DNA from: Sodaliphilus pleomorphus
GTDB taxonomy: Bacteria; Bacteroidota; Bacteroidia; Bacteroidales; Muribaculaceae
Assembly (NCBI RefSeq): GCF_009676955.1
Contig: NZ_CP045696.1
Location: forward strand, 62,001-126,000
Length of the DNA stretch: 64,000 bases
Direction of reading: 5' to 3'
Below the pieces are notes generated by a model. It made no database searches and had not been told where the DNA came from. It was given only the letters and a program-made list of their open reading frames with translations. The position numbers and the translations under genes were made by a program. Positions within the stretch are counted from its first letter, which is position 1, and the number at the start of each line of letters is the position of its first letter. Positions 8,695-16,661 of the stretch are shown here, piece after piece.

Positions 8695-10994
8695 AAAATT
8701 ACTGGATGAAACTCATGTGTATTGCAGTGGCCACGCTCACGCTCGCCGCTTGCTCCACTACCTCGCGCTTGGGTAGCGGTGAGACGCTCTACACAGGCGT
8801 GAAGGAGTTGAAATATAAGCAAGACGACAGTGTGAAGATTGCCACTGATGTGCAGGATGCCATCTTCACCACCATCAATGTGAAGCCCAACAACCCATTG
8901 TATTCGCCCTACTACCGCACCCCGTTCCCAATAGGGTTGTGGGTGTATAACCATTGGGATGAGAATTCGACAGGGCTCAAGGGCTGGCTCTACAAGAAGC
9001 TGGTTGCCGAACCTAAACTCATAAGCTATGTACGGCCTGCCACGCGTGTCGACATGATCAACACCTTGCTGCGCAACAACGGCTACTTTGGTTCCAGTGC
9101 CAAGTACACACTCAACTACAGCAAGAGCAATCGCAAGAAAGCCAGCATAAGCTACCAGGTGTGGGTGCACAAGCCCTATGTGATAGGAAAAATCTCCCCA
9201 TTAGGCACTGGCACGCCAGTGAGCAACTTCATCGACTCATGCGCTCGAGCAAGCAACTATTACCGCACGGGCAGCCGTTACTGCCTCGACTCTCTCAACC
9301 AGGTGCGCATCGACATCGCCAATGCACTGCGCGACAACGGCTACTATTTTTTCAGACCCGAATACATCCAGTATGTGGCCGATAGCTTGACTACCAAGGG
9401 CGTTGTCAACATGCAGATGACCAAAGCGAGCAATATTCCTAACTCGGCGTTGGTGCGCTACTACGTAAACAATGTGACAGTGACAGTGCTCAACAACGAC
9501 AATTCGGGCACCCCCGACACTCTTGAGACACCACGTTGCACACTGGTGAAGTATGTTCCTATCAGGTTGCGCGACGCATCTTTGCTCTCATGCATAAGAG
9601 GGCGCAAGGGTCGCCCCTTCAAGGTGGGCAACATGGACCGCATGCAGGTGCAATTCTCCAACCTGGGTATCTTCAGCAATGTCGACATGAAGGTAACACC
9701 GCTCGACTCGACCAATGCCGAAGGCAACGGCCTGCTCGACCTCGCCGTGACGTGCACGCTCGACAAGCCCATCGAGGCTAACTTGCAGGTACAGGGGGCC
9801 TACAAGTCAAACAGTTTCCTGGGTCCAGGCCTTAAGGTGGGCATGACCCACAAGAACCTTTTTGGTGGAGGCGAGCGATTCAGTGCCGATGTGCGCGCCT
9901 CCTATGAATGGCAAACGGGCAAGGGTGGAGCCTACAAAAACAGCGAGTTCAATTCCTACGAGTTCGGCTACAATGTCGAGCTCTCCGTGCCGCGGTTGCT
10001 CGCCCCGCGCTTTGTTGATCGCAGCCGTCGCTATGTGAACTGGACCCGTGTGTCGCAATATGCAAGCATCCTTAATCGTCCCGACTATTTCAAAATGCTG
10101 CAATTGGGCATCGACTTCACGTGGCAGTGGCATTCCAATCGCCACACCCTTAATGAGTTTACTCCTTTTAGGCTGGTCTACAGCAAGCTGCTTTCGACCA
10201 CTCAGGCCATGGACGAAATCATGAGCATGAATCCCGTAGTTAAAAACAGTTTCAACAATACCTATATTCCCTCGATGGGGTATTCGTTTACCTATACCAA
10301 CGACTTCGGACGCAACAGCATCACTTGTAACATCGATGCAAAAGAGGCTGGCAACATCTTTGCCGGCATATGGGAAATGTGCGGAAGCAAAAACGATAAG
10401 AAACTATTTGGCACCCCCTTCTCCCAATTCTTCAAGATTCAAACCCAACTGGTGTGGAAATTCTCATTCACGCAGTCGTCACAACTGGTGTCGCGCTTGC
10501 TTGTGGGGGCTGCCCATGCCTATGGCAACTCGGCCGAGGTACCCTATAGCGAGCAATTCTACTCGGGTGGCGCCAACTCGGTGCGAGCTTTCACCATACG
10601 CTCTATAGGCCCTGGGAGTTATCGCGCTTCAGAGGAAGACAATTTCGGCTACTATGACCAAACTGGCACTTTTAAATTTGAAAACAACTGGGAGTACCGC
10701 TTCCCTATACTGGGCTACCTGCACGGAGCCATATTTCTCGACGCTGGCAATGTGTGGCTGCTCAAGAATGACCCCGAGCGCGAGGGCGGCAAGTTGACTA
10801 TGAAGAAATTCTTCGACCAGCTGGCTGTGGGCACTGGTCTGGGTTTGCGATTTGACATGAGCATGATCGTGGTTCGTGCCGATTTGGGCATTGGCATCCA
10901 TGCCCCCTACGATACAGGCAAGAGCGGATACTACAACATCGCCAAGTTCAAAGACGGCCTGGCCTTCCATCTGGCCATAGGCTACCCCTTTTAA
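8691..10994 (+). CDS. Omp85-family outer-membrane lipoprotein (TamA/BamA-like)
   Basis: A 767-residue protein that starts at ATG 8691, overlapping the tamB stop; the frame stays open further upstream but that part is inside tamB. It has a lipoprotein signal with lipobox LAAC (Cys near residue 20). The N-terminal half holds POTRA-like repeats. The C-terminal half is a barrel with typical Omp85 signatures such as YSGGANSVRAFTIRSIGPGS and a final aromatic residue, Phe. In Bacteroidetes such lipid-anchored TamA-like barrels are encoded next to tamB; together they would form an outer-membrane assembly module. Confidence 0.88.
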   Translation: MKNYWMKLMCIAVATLTLAACSTTSRLGSGETLYTGVKELKYKQDDSVKIATDVQDAIFTTINVKPNNPLYSPYYRTPFPIGLWVYNHWDENSTGLKGWLYKKLVAEPKLISYVRPATRVDMINTLLRNNGYFGSSAKYTLNYSKSNRKKASISYQVWVHKPYVIGKISPLGTGTPVSNFIDSCARASNYYRTGSRYCLDSLNQVRIDIANALRDNGYYFFRPEYIQYVADSLTTKGVVNMQMTKASNIPNSALVRYYVNNVTVTVLNNDNSGTPDTLETPRCTLVKYVPIRLRDASLLSCIRGRKGRPFKVGNMDRMQVQFSNLGIFSNVDMKVTPLDSTNAEGNGLLDLAVTCTLDKPIEANLQVQGAYKSNSFLGPGLKVGMTHKNLFGGGERFSADVRASYEWQTGKGGAYKNSEFNSYEFGYNVELSVPRLLAPRFVDRSRRYVNWTRVSQYASILNRPDYFKMLQLGIDFTWQWHSNRHTLNEFTPFRLVYSKLLSTTQAMDEIMSMNPVVKNSFNNTYIPSMGYSFTYTNDFGRNSITCNIDAKEAGNIFAGIWEMCGSKNDKKLFGTPFSQFFKIQTQLVWKFSFTQSSQLVSRLLVGAAHAYGNSAEVPYSEQFYSGGANSVRAFTIRSIGPGSYRASEEDNFGYYDQTGTFKFENNWEYRFPILGYLHGAIFLDAGNVWLLKNDPEREGGKLTMKKFFDQLAVGTGLGLRFDMSMIVVRADLGIGIHAPYDTGKSGYYNIAKFKDGLAFHLAIGYPF

Positions 10995-11028
10995 CTGAGA
11001 ATTATAGAAGCTGGCTTGCAAGAAGTAA

Positions 11029-11086
11029 AACAAAAAAATCCTGAGCAACAAATATTTTATTCCAAAATTGGAGATGTTGCTCAGGA
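11029..11086 (-). terminator. Terminator after the buk gene
   Basis: A perfect 12-base inverted repeat (TCCTGAGCAACA at 11039-11050 and its complement at 11075-11086). Read on the minus strand it is followed by seven T, a G and four more T, so it is oriented to end the ptb-buk transcript. The 24-base loop is long. The same stem may also stop readthrough from the tamB-tamA operon. Confidence 0.75.
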
Positions 11087-11127
11087 CTAAGACTGCATAT
11101 ATTTAGAATGAATGAAAGCGTGCCTTG

Positions 11128-12189
11128 TTACACGTAGGTCTTTACCTTCACCTTGCCAGTGAGCACCGACAATGCATTGCCTGCCAGTGCCTCCATTTCA
11201 TCTTCTCCAGGGAAGCAATAGGTGGGGGCGATAAAGTCGATGCGCTTGCGCAACCGTGGAATCACATATTCGCTTCTTGCAATTCCGCCAGTCAACAGAA
11301 TGGCATCAACTTTGCCATAGAGCACAGCAGCCTCGGCCACAATATACTTGGCAGTGTGATAAATCATTGCATCAAGTATCAACTTGGCATGTTCATCGCC
11401 ATTAGCGATGCGGGATTCTATCTCTTTCATGTCCTTGGTGCCTAAAAGTGCCATGAGTCCTGCCTGTCCTGCAATGCGCTTGAGCAGTTCCTCCTCGGTG
11501 TACCTGCCGCTGAAACACAGCCTCACCAAGTCGGCTGCTGGCAGCGAGCCAGCTCGCTCGGGCGAGAACGGGCCTTCGCCATCGAGCGCATTGTTGGCGT
11601 CGACGGCACGTCCGTGGTCATGGGCCGCGATCGAGATGCCTCCACCCAGGTGGCAAATGATGAGGTTGAGGTCTTCATAGTTCTTGCCTATTTCGTTGGC
11701 AAACCGCCGTGCTATAGCGCGCTGGTTGAGTGCATGCCATATACATATGCGGTGCATGAGCGGTGTGCCGCATATCCTGGCATAATCGTTGAGCTCGTCG
11801 ACCACGCCAGGGTCGGCAATAAAACTACGGCAACCAGGTATGTTCTTGGCAATGGAGTGAGCAATGAGGCAGCCCAGATCGCAGGCGTGCTTGTGTATGG
11901 CATTGCGGGTGTCGTCGAGCATTTTCTGATTGATTTCATACACGCCTCCAGCCATGGGCTTCGACAGCCCGCCGCGTCCTATTACGGCCGAAAATGTGAA
12001 GGGCACATTCAATTTCTTGAGCTCATCGATGATGAGTTGTCGACGGAAGTCAAACTCGTCGGTGACTTCTTCAAATTTTTCAAGATCTTCGGGGCGGTGG
12101 CTGATGCTGCGCAGCAACATCGGTTTTTCATCTTCATACACGGCCAGCTTTGTTGAAGTAGAGCCTGGATTGATGACAAGAATAAGCAT
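11128..12189 (-). CDS. buk: Butyrate kinase
   Basis: A 353-residue acetokinase-family protein that converts acyl phosphate (butyryl, isobutyryl, isovaleryl) and ADP to the free acid and ATP. The N-terminal phosphate-binding motif VINPGSTSTKLAVYED and the later CHLGGGISIAAHDHGR and LLTGGIARSE segments are diagnostic, and the length matches the family (about 355). It follows the phosphate butyryltransferase gene by 32 bases, so the two form the classical acyl-CoA to ATP module. No other butyrate-synthesis genes occur in this window, so the real substrate may be a branched or other short-chain acyl group. Confidence 0.92.
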   Translation of the reverse strand: MLILVINPGSTSTKLAVYEDEKPMLLRSISHRPEDLEKFEEVTDEFDFRRQLIIDELKKLNVPFTFSAVIGRGGLSKPMAGGVYEINQKMLDDTRNAIHKHACDLGCLIAHSIAKNIPGCRSFIADPGVVDELNDYARICGTPLMHRICIWHALNQRAIARRFANEIGKNYEDLNLIICHLGGGISIAAHDHGRAVDANNALDGEGPFSPERAGSLPAADLVRLCFSGRYTEEELLKRIAGQAGLMALLGTKDMKEIESRIANGDEHAKLILDAMIYHTAKYIVAEAAVLYGKVDAILLTGGIARSEYVIPRLRKRIDFIAPTYCFPGEDEMEALAGNALSVLTGKVKVKTYV

Positions 12190-12221
12190 AATGTGAATGT
12201 GGGGTTTATGGAGTGATTAAT

Positions 12222-13124
12222 TTAAATAGATGCAATTGCCAAGCTGTAGAACTTGGATTCTGGCGTATCGGCTCGTGAACTCAGCACCACAGGAGCCTTT
12301 GTACCTTGCAACAAACCAGCAGTTTGGGCGCCGCAGAATAGCGTGATGGTTTTGTAAAAAACATTGCCTGCCTCTATATCGGGGAAGATGAGCGCATCGG
12401 CTTTGCCGGCGATGGGCGAGTTGATGTTTTTTCCCTTCATGCTCTCCAGGTCACACGACGTCTTCAGGTCGAGAGGCCCGTCGACAATTACATTGCCAAA
12501 TTTTCCTTCACCAGCCATCTCCTTGATTGCAGCATAATCAGCGGTGAAGGGGAATATCTTGGTGTTGGTCTTCTCGGTGCAGTGTATGAGCGAAATTTTG
12601 GGTTGAGTGATGCCCAGCGCTGAGCATATTGTTGCCATGTATTTTATTTGCTCGATGCGTTGCTCTTGTGTGGGGTAGGGAATCACAGCAGGATCACTGA
12701 ACAAGAGCAGGCGGTCGTATTGCGGAATGTCGGCTATTGTGATGTGAGTGAGCACCTTGCCGCTGGGCAGTATTCCAGTTTGCTTGTTGAGCACGGCATG
12801 GAGCAAGTCGTCGGTATTGATCAAGCCTTTCATCAATGCATCGGCTTCGTCGTTACGTACCATGGCAACTGCCTTGACAGCTGCATCGACGGGGCTCTCG
12901 GCATCGACAAATTTTACATGTGCACCATCGGCATGACCATGCAACTGGCTTTCTACATATTGCTTACAGCCTACGAAGATGAAGTCGGCAAAGCCACAGT
13001 CCAAAGCACGTGCACATGCTTGTGTGGTGTGGTCATCGGCAGCCCACACCACGACTATTCGTTTCCTTGACTCACGCTCATTGAGATGATTGATCAAGTC
13101 GGAAAAGCTCTTAATGGAATTCAT
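12222..13124 (-). CDS. ptb: Phosphate butyryltransferase
   Basis: A 300-residue protein of the phosphate acetyl/butyryltransferase family, which exchanges CoA for phosphate on an acyl-CoA. Recognisable parts are GLINTDDLLHAVLNKQTG, the TDPAVI-like FSDPAVIPYPT segment and the C-terminal GAQTAGLLQGTKAPVVLSSR. It is short compared with Pta, as expected for Ptb. It is the first gene of a two-gene operon with butyrate kinase and has a good promoter 80-110 bases upstream. Confidence 0.9.
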   Translation of the reverse strand: MNSIKSFSDLINHLNERESRKRIVVVWAADDHTTQACARALDCGFADFIFVGCKQYVESQLHGHADGAHVKFVDAESPVDAAVKAVAMVRNDEADALMKGLINTDDLLHAVLNKQTGILPSGKVLTHITIADIPQYDRLLLFSDPAVIPYPTQEQRIEQIKYMATICSALGITQPKISLIHCTEKTNTKIFPFTADYAAIKEMAGEGKFGNVIVDGPLDLKTSCDLESMKGKNINSPIAGKADALIFPDIEAGNVFYKTITLFCGAQTAGLLQGTKAPVVLSSRADTPESKFYSLAIASI

Positions 13125-13202
13125 TGGGTTTTGTTAAGTGGTTGATAGTTGTTTGTTAAGTAAAATTGTGTTGCCGATAGTGTCTCGCCACAATCGACCT
13201 CG

Positions 13203-13233
13203 CAAATATAAGGATAAGAAATTAATTATTCAA
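13203..13233 (-). promoter_or_regulatory. Promoter for ptb-buk
   Basis: On the minus strand a TTG (13231-13233) is followed after exactly 20 bases by TATATTTG (13203-13210). This matches the Bacteroidetes sigma factor consensus of a -33 element and TAnnTTTG at -7, and the pair points at the ptb start about 80 bases away. Confidence 0.65.
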
Positions 13234-13332
13234 CATTTTGTCACCAATTTTAACACACACTTTGCACGTTTTAGTATTAATTGTGCAGAATGCATTACGC
13301 GTCACAGGAAAAGGCCATGTTTTACACATGTT

Positions 13333-14682
13333 TTACACACGTTGTACAGCCCTCGACACAAGCACTTTTTTACTTTTAATTTTGCAATGCGACAATTTTG
13401 AGATGAGATTTTCAATGGTATTGCGAGGCACAGCTGCCAGCGAGTAGTGGTCGAAGACGTTGATGGTGCCAATGTCGGTTGCCGAGAGCCCTCCCTGATG
13501 AATAAGAAAGCCCAATATGTCGCCTTTGGATATTTTCTCTTTTTTCCCAGCTTTGAAGTAGATTGTGGCTATTGTTGGGAAGACTTCTTCGCGCTTGGTT
13601 GTAGGTGGGTTGAGTTCCATAGGGGTATACACGCCATCGAGATGCATGTAGCCGGGCGGCTCCTCTCCTGGTCCTGTGACGACAAAGACGCTGCCGCGTG
13701 CATCGACACGAGCGGTACGGCCGTTGCGGTGTACAAAGACCTCTGGAGAAATGGGCATGTGATAATGAACGATGTGCTTCACGCCGTCGATATCCAAACC
13801 TCTTGCACCTAAATCGGTGGTGACAAGAATCTGAAATGTGCCGTTGGCAAAGAGTGCTATGGCTTTTTCTCTCTCGATTTGGTCGAGTGCGCCATGATAC
13901 AAGCCCACCGACATATTGCGTGACTTGAGATGCTGATACACGCGGGCGACAGCTTCACGGTAATTGACAAATACTATAGTCCTGCCATTGGGCAACGATT
14001 GCAAGAGTTGCAGTAGAGTATCGAGCTTGTCCTTGCTGGCGCTTTTCACCTGATAGGTCTTCATGCGGCTGCTCGGTGCGTTGCTGTCGTGGGTGAAGTC
14101 GAAGATTTTGGGATGACTGATGCCTGTGTAGGCAGGTATCTCGTCAAGAACAGTTGCCGAGGTGAGAATGTGCTGTGCACAGGGAGGCATGCAGCGGCAC
14201 AATTGCCTCATCTCTCCCTCAAATCCCAGTTCAAGGCATTTGTCAAACTCGTCGATGACCACAACCTTCACGCCGTTGAGGCTCACATGACCACGTTTCA
14301 CGTGGTCGAGCAGACGTCCTGGGGTGGCTACAACAATATCGGGAAGAGCCTCGATCGAGCGTTTCTCGTCGACCACACTATGCCCGCCATACAAGCACGT
14401 GACTTTGCAACCTGTGGCAAGCACTCTCATCACATCGTAGATTTGCATCACAAGTTCGCGCGATGGGGCAACAACAATGGCCTGCAACTGGCCTATGCAC
14501 GAAGCATTTATTCTACTCAGCAGGTTGAAACTATAGGCCAATGTTTTTCCTGAGCCGGTAGGGGAGTAGATGATCAAGTCGCCAGATAGGTCGCTGCGCT
14601 TAGCTATTGTCGTTTGCATTGCGTTGAGTTGCACGATACCCAGTTTTTCCTTGATGTTGTTGAGAATAGTACTTTGCTCCAT
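13333..14682 (-). CDS. DEAD-box RNA helicase with DbpA-type C-terminal domain
   Basis: A 449-residue SF2 RNA helicase. Motif I is SPTGSGKT near residue 41, motif II reads DEFD in place of DEAD, motif III is TSAT, and the C-terminal core has TTDLGARGLDIDGVKHIVHY and HRNGRTARVDARG. The last 70 residues (GDILGFLIHQGGLSATDIG, then VPRNTIENLISKL) look like the RRM-like RNA-binding domain of DbpA/CsdA helicases, which act on ribosomal RNA during large-subunit assembly or on structured RNA at low temperature. The gene stands alone and runs away from the lipoprotein gene at 14947. Confidence 0.87.
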   Translation of the reverse strand: MEQSTILNNIKEKLGIVQLNAMQTTIAKRSDLSGDLIIYSPTGSGKTLAYSFNLLSRINASCIGQLQAIVVAPSRELVMQIYDVMRVLATGCKVTCLYGGHSVVDEKRSIEALPDIVVATPGRLLDHVKRGHVSLNGVKVVVIDEFDKCLELGFEGEMRQLCRCMPPCAQHILTSATVLDEIPAYTGISHPKIFDFTHDSNAPSSRMKTYQVKSASKDKLDTLLQLLQSLPNGRTIVFVNYREAVARVYQHLKSRNMSVGLYHGALDQIEREKAIALFANGTFQILVTTDLGARGLDIDGVKHIVHYHMPISPEVFVHRNGRTARVDARGSVFVVTGPGEEPPGYMHLDGVYTPMELNPPTTKREEVFPTIATIYFKAGKKEKISKGDILGFLIHQGGLSATDIGTINVFDHYSLAAVPRNTIENLISKLSHCKIKSKKVLVSRAVQRV

Positions 14683-14872
14683 GCTTAAAATGCGATTTCT
14701 TGCAACAATGCACCTTGCACGACAGTACTACAAAGATCCCCCATTTGCTGTGGCAATCTTCATGAGCATTGCCTGGGCGCATTGCTTTTGTTCAGCCAAA
14801 GTTACACATTATCCCCCATTGGCGCAAGAGACTAAGCAAAATGTAAATATTGTTATATTTTTCGTCGCAATC

Positions 14873-14903
14873 TTTGCGAGTTTCAGAATTGTTTGTAATT
14901 TTA
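14873..14903 (+). promoter_or_regulatory. Promoter for the Ala/Lys-rich lipoprotein gene
   Basis: TTTG at 14873-14876, then 19 bases, then TAATTTTA at 14896-14903. This is one mismatch from the Bacteroidetes -7 consensus TAnnTTTG and has the proper spacing. The start codon is 43 bases downstream. Confidence 0.55.
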
Positions 14904-14946
14904 ACGCATTCGAAGCTTTAAGCTCATTTTTTAAACCAACATCAAC

Positions 14947-15618
14947 ATGAAAAAATTTTTATTGTCACTATGCGTAGTGATTTCATCGATTGCACTTGTC
15001 TCTTGCAATGGCAACAAGAACGGGGAGAACAGTGCCGAAGCCTCTGCCGAGGCATCGGTCGAGACTTCGGCTGCAGCCGAGACATCAATTAGTCCTGAGG
15101 ACTTCCAGTCGCAGCTCGACGAAGCTATCAAGGCAAAGGATGCGGCCAGAATCCAGCAACTCGTGGGCGAGTCGCAGACGACCTACAACAAGCTTGCTGC
15201 CACCGACAAGGCCACAGCCGAGGCCTATCTGAAGAAGGTGCAGGATGCTATCACGGCCAAGGCTGCCGACATTAAGGCTGCAACTGGCGTCGAGGCAACA
15301 TCGCTGATTTCTAAAATCAAGCAGATCCCTGAGGATGCAGTCAATGCTGCACAGGCTGCTGGCGACACTGTCGCCAAGGCTGCTGCCAATGCAGTGAAAG
15401 CTACTGCCGACGAAGCTGTCAGCAAGGCCAAATCGGAAACCGTCGACAAGGCCAAGGAAACCGTCGACAAGGCCAAAAGCAAAGTGAAAGCTGCAAGCGA
15501 AGAAGGCAAAAAGAAAGCCAACGAGGCTGTCGATAAGGCTCATCACAAGGCCAGCGATGCTGTCAACAAGGCCTCTCAAGAAGCAGCCAACGCTGTGAAC
15601 AAGGCCTTGGGCAGGTGA
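14947..15618 (+). CDS. Ala/Lys-rich lipoprotein with helical repeats
   Basis: A 223-residue protein with a lipoprotein signal (lipobox VSC, Cys at residue 20). A low-complexity linker rich in Ala, Ser and Glu is followed by about 150 residues of almost pure alpha-helix-forming sequence. The C-terminal half is made of degenerate 11-residue-type repeats such as VDKAKETVDKAKSKVKAA and KANEAVDKAHHKASDAVNKA, resembling apolipoprotein, LEA or phasin-like amphipathic helices. It is presumably exported and anchored in a membrane. No enzymatic motif is visible and the function is unknown. A strong terminator follows directly, so it is a single-gene transcript. Confidence 0.75.
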   Translation: MKKFLLSLCVVISSIALVSCNGNKNGENSAEASAEASVETSAAAETSISPEDFQSQLDEAIKAKDAARIQQLVGESQTTYNKLAATDKATAEAYLKKVQDAITAKAADIKAATGVEATSLISKIKQIPEDAVNAAQAAGDTVAKAAANAVKATADEAVSKAKSETVDKAKETVDKAKSKVKAASEEGKKKANEAVDKAHHKASDAVNKASQEAANAVNKALGR

Positions 15619-15644
15619 TACCTGTTGCCTGATTCATCCCTAGT

Positions 15645-15677
15645 AAAAAATGCACATTGCGATGTGCATTTTTTATT
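15645..15677 (+). terminator. Strong terminator after the lipoprotein gene
   Basis: TGCACAT (15651-15657), a four-base loop and ATGTGCA (15662-15668), preceded by six A and followed by six T. It is symmetric and could work in both directions, but lies 27 bases after the stop codon of the plus-strand lipoprotein gene. Confidence 0.85.
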
Positions 15678-15697
15678 CTTCATACCAGCTAAAAAAG

Positions 15698-15725
15698 TTT
15701 GTTAGTAGAAAAATCACTAACTTTG
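15698..15725 (+). promoter_or_regulatory. Probable promoter of the GLPGLI operon
   Basis: TAACTTTG at 15718-15725 is a perfect TAnnTTTG box 66 bases before the start codon at 15792. A TTTG at 15698-15701 lies 16 bases upstream, somewhat closer than the usual 19-20, so the -33 element is less certain. Confidence 0.5.
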
Positions 15726-15791
15726 CGTGCTCTTAGATTATTGCTCGAGGAGGATTAAGCATAAAATTATAATTGTTGAACAACGTACCGC

Positions 15792-16661
15792 ATGACAAAG
15801 AATTTATTATTGGCCTACAGCTTAGCTGTTATTATAGCTCTATTGGGGACGGAGACATCAAAAGCGCAATCTCTGTCGGGCTCTGATATGCCGCCATTGA
15901 AACCAATAGAAAAGACGGTATTCGATACTGCCTACACAGAAATTTATTACGAATACTCCTTCAGAAAAGATTCTATGAAGAGTAAATGGACCTATGGCCA
16001 AACAATTTTATTGGTTGGGAAAAAGTGCCTTGGTTTTATGGACTATTACCAGTGGCAGTTTGATAAGGCCAACGATTCCCTATACTATGCCAAGCAGTCA
16101 CCCATGTCGCTTATTACCAACGGATCGGGCTTGATCCAGAATGCTGTGTACAAATATCCCCTTGTCATTGACAAGGGGACAGGAAGAGCCATAGTGCAAG
16201 TACAGAATATAAACAATTATGAATACACAGAACAGATGCCTGTAATCAATTGGAATTTGACAGATGGAGACACCTTAATAAGCAATGTACCATGTAAGAA
16301 AGCATTTTGCGTATACGGAGGCAGAAAATGGAACGCATGGTATGCCCCAACTTTCCATCTGAAAGCAGGTCCATACTTGTTCTCTGGCCTGCCTGGGCTC
16401 ATCTTCGACATAAAAGATGCCAAAAACAATTATCATTTTACGCTGAATGGTTTGGAAAACCTTACTATCGGAACAGCAATATACTTGCATGCAGATGTTA
16501 AGATAATAAAAACTACTCGGCAGAATGCTCTCCGGGCGGTTGAAAATGAACAGCGTGACATCATTAAAGCCTTTGAGATGGCTTCACCGGGCATAAGATT
16601 CTCCGAAGATATGCAGAAAGGTATCCACAGTCGCCCATATAATCCCATTGAGATAGAATAA
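15792..16661 (+). CDS. GLPGLI family exported protein
   Basis: A 289-residue protein with an N-terminal signal peptide (LLLAYSLAVIIALLGTETSKAQ) and the family-naming motif in FSGLPGLIFDIKD near residue 200. This Bacteroidetes family (TIGR01200) is exported, has no known activity and is usually encoded next to an outer-membrane barrel protein, as here. The next gene starts on the base after its stop, so the two are translated from one message. Confidence 0.85.
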   Translation: MTKNLLLAYSLAVIIALLGTETSKAQSLSGSDMPPLKPIEKTVFDTAYTEIYYEYSFRKDSMKSKWTYGQTILLVGKKCLGFMDYYQWQFDKANDSLYYAKQSPMSLITNGSGLIQNAVYKYPLVIDKGTGRAIVQVQNINNYEYTEQMPVINWNLTDGDTLISNVPCKKAFCVYGGRKWNAWYAPTFHLKAGPYLFSGLPGLIFDIKDAKNNYHFTLNGLENLTIGTAIYLHADVKIIKTTRQNALRAVENEQRDIIKAFEMASPGIRFSEDMQKGIHSRPYNPIEIE

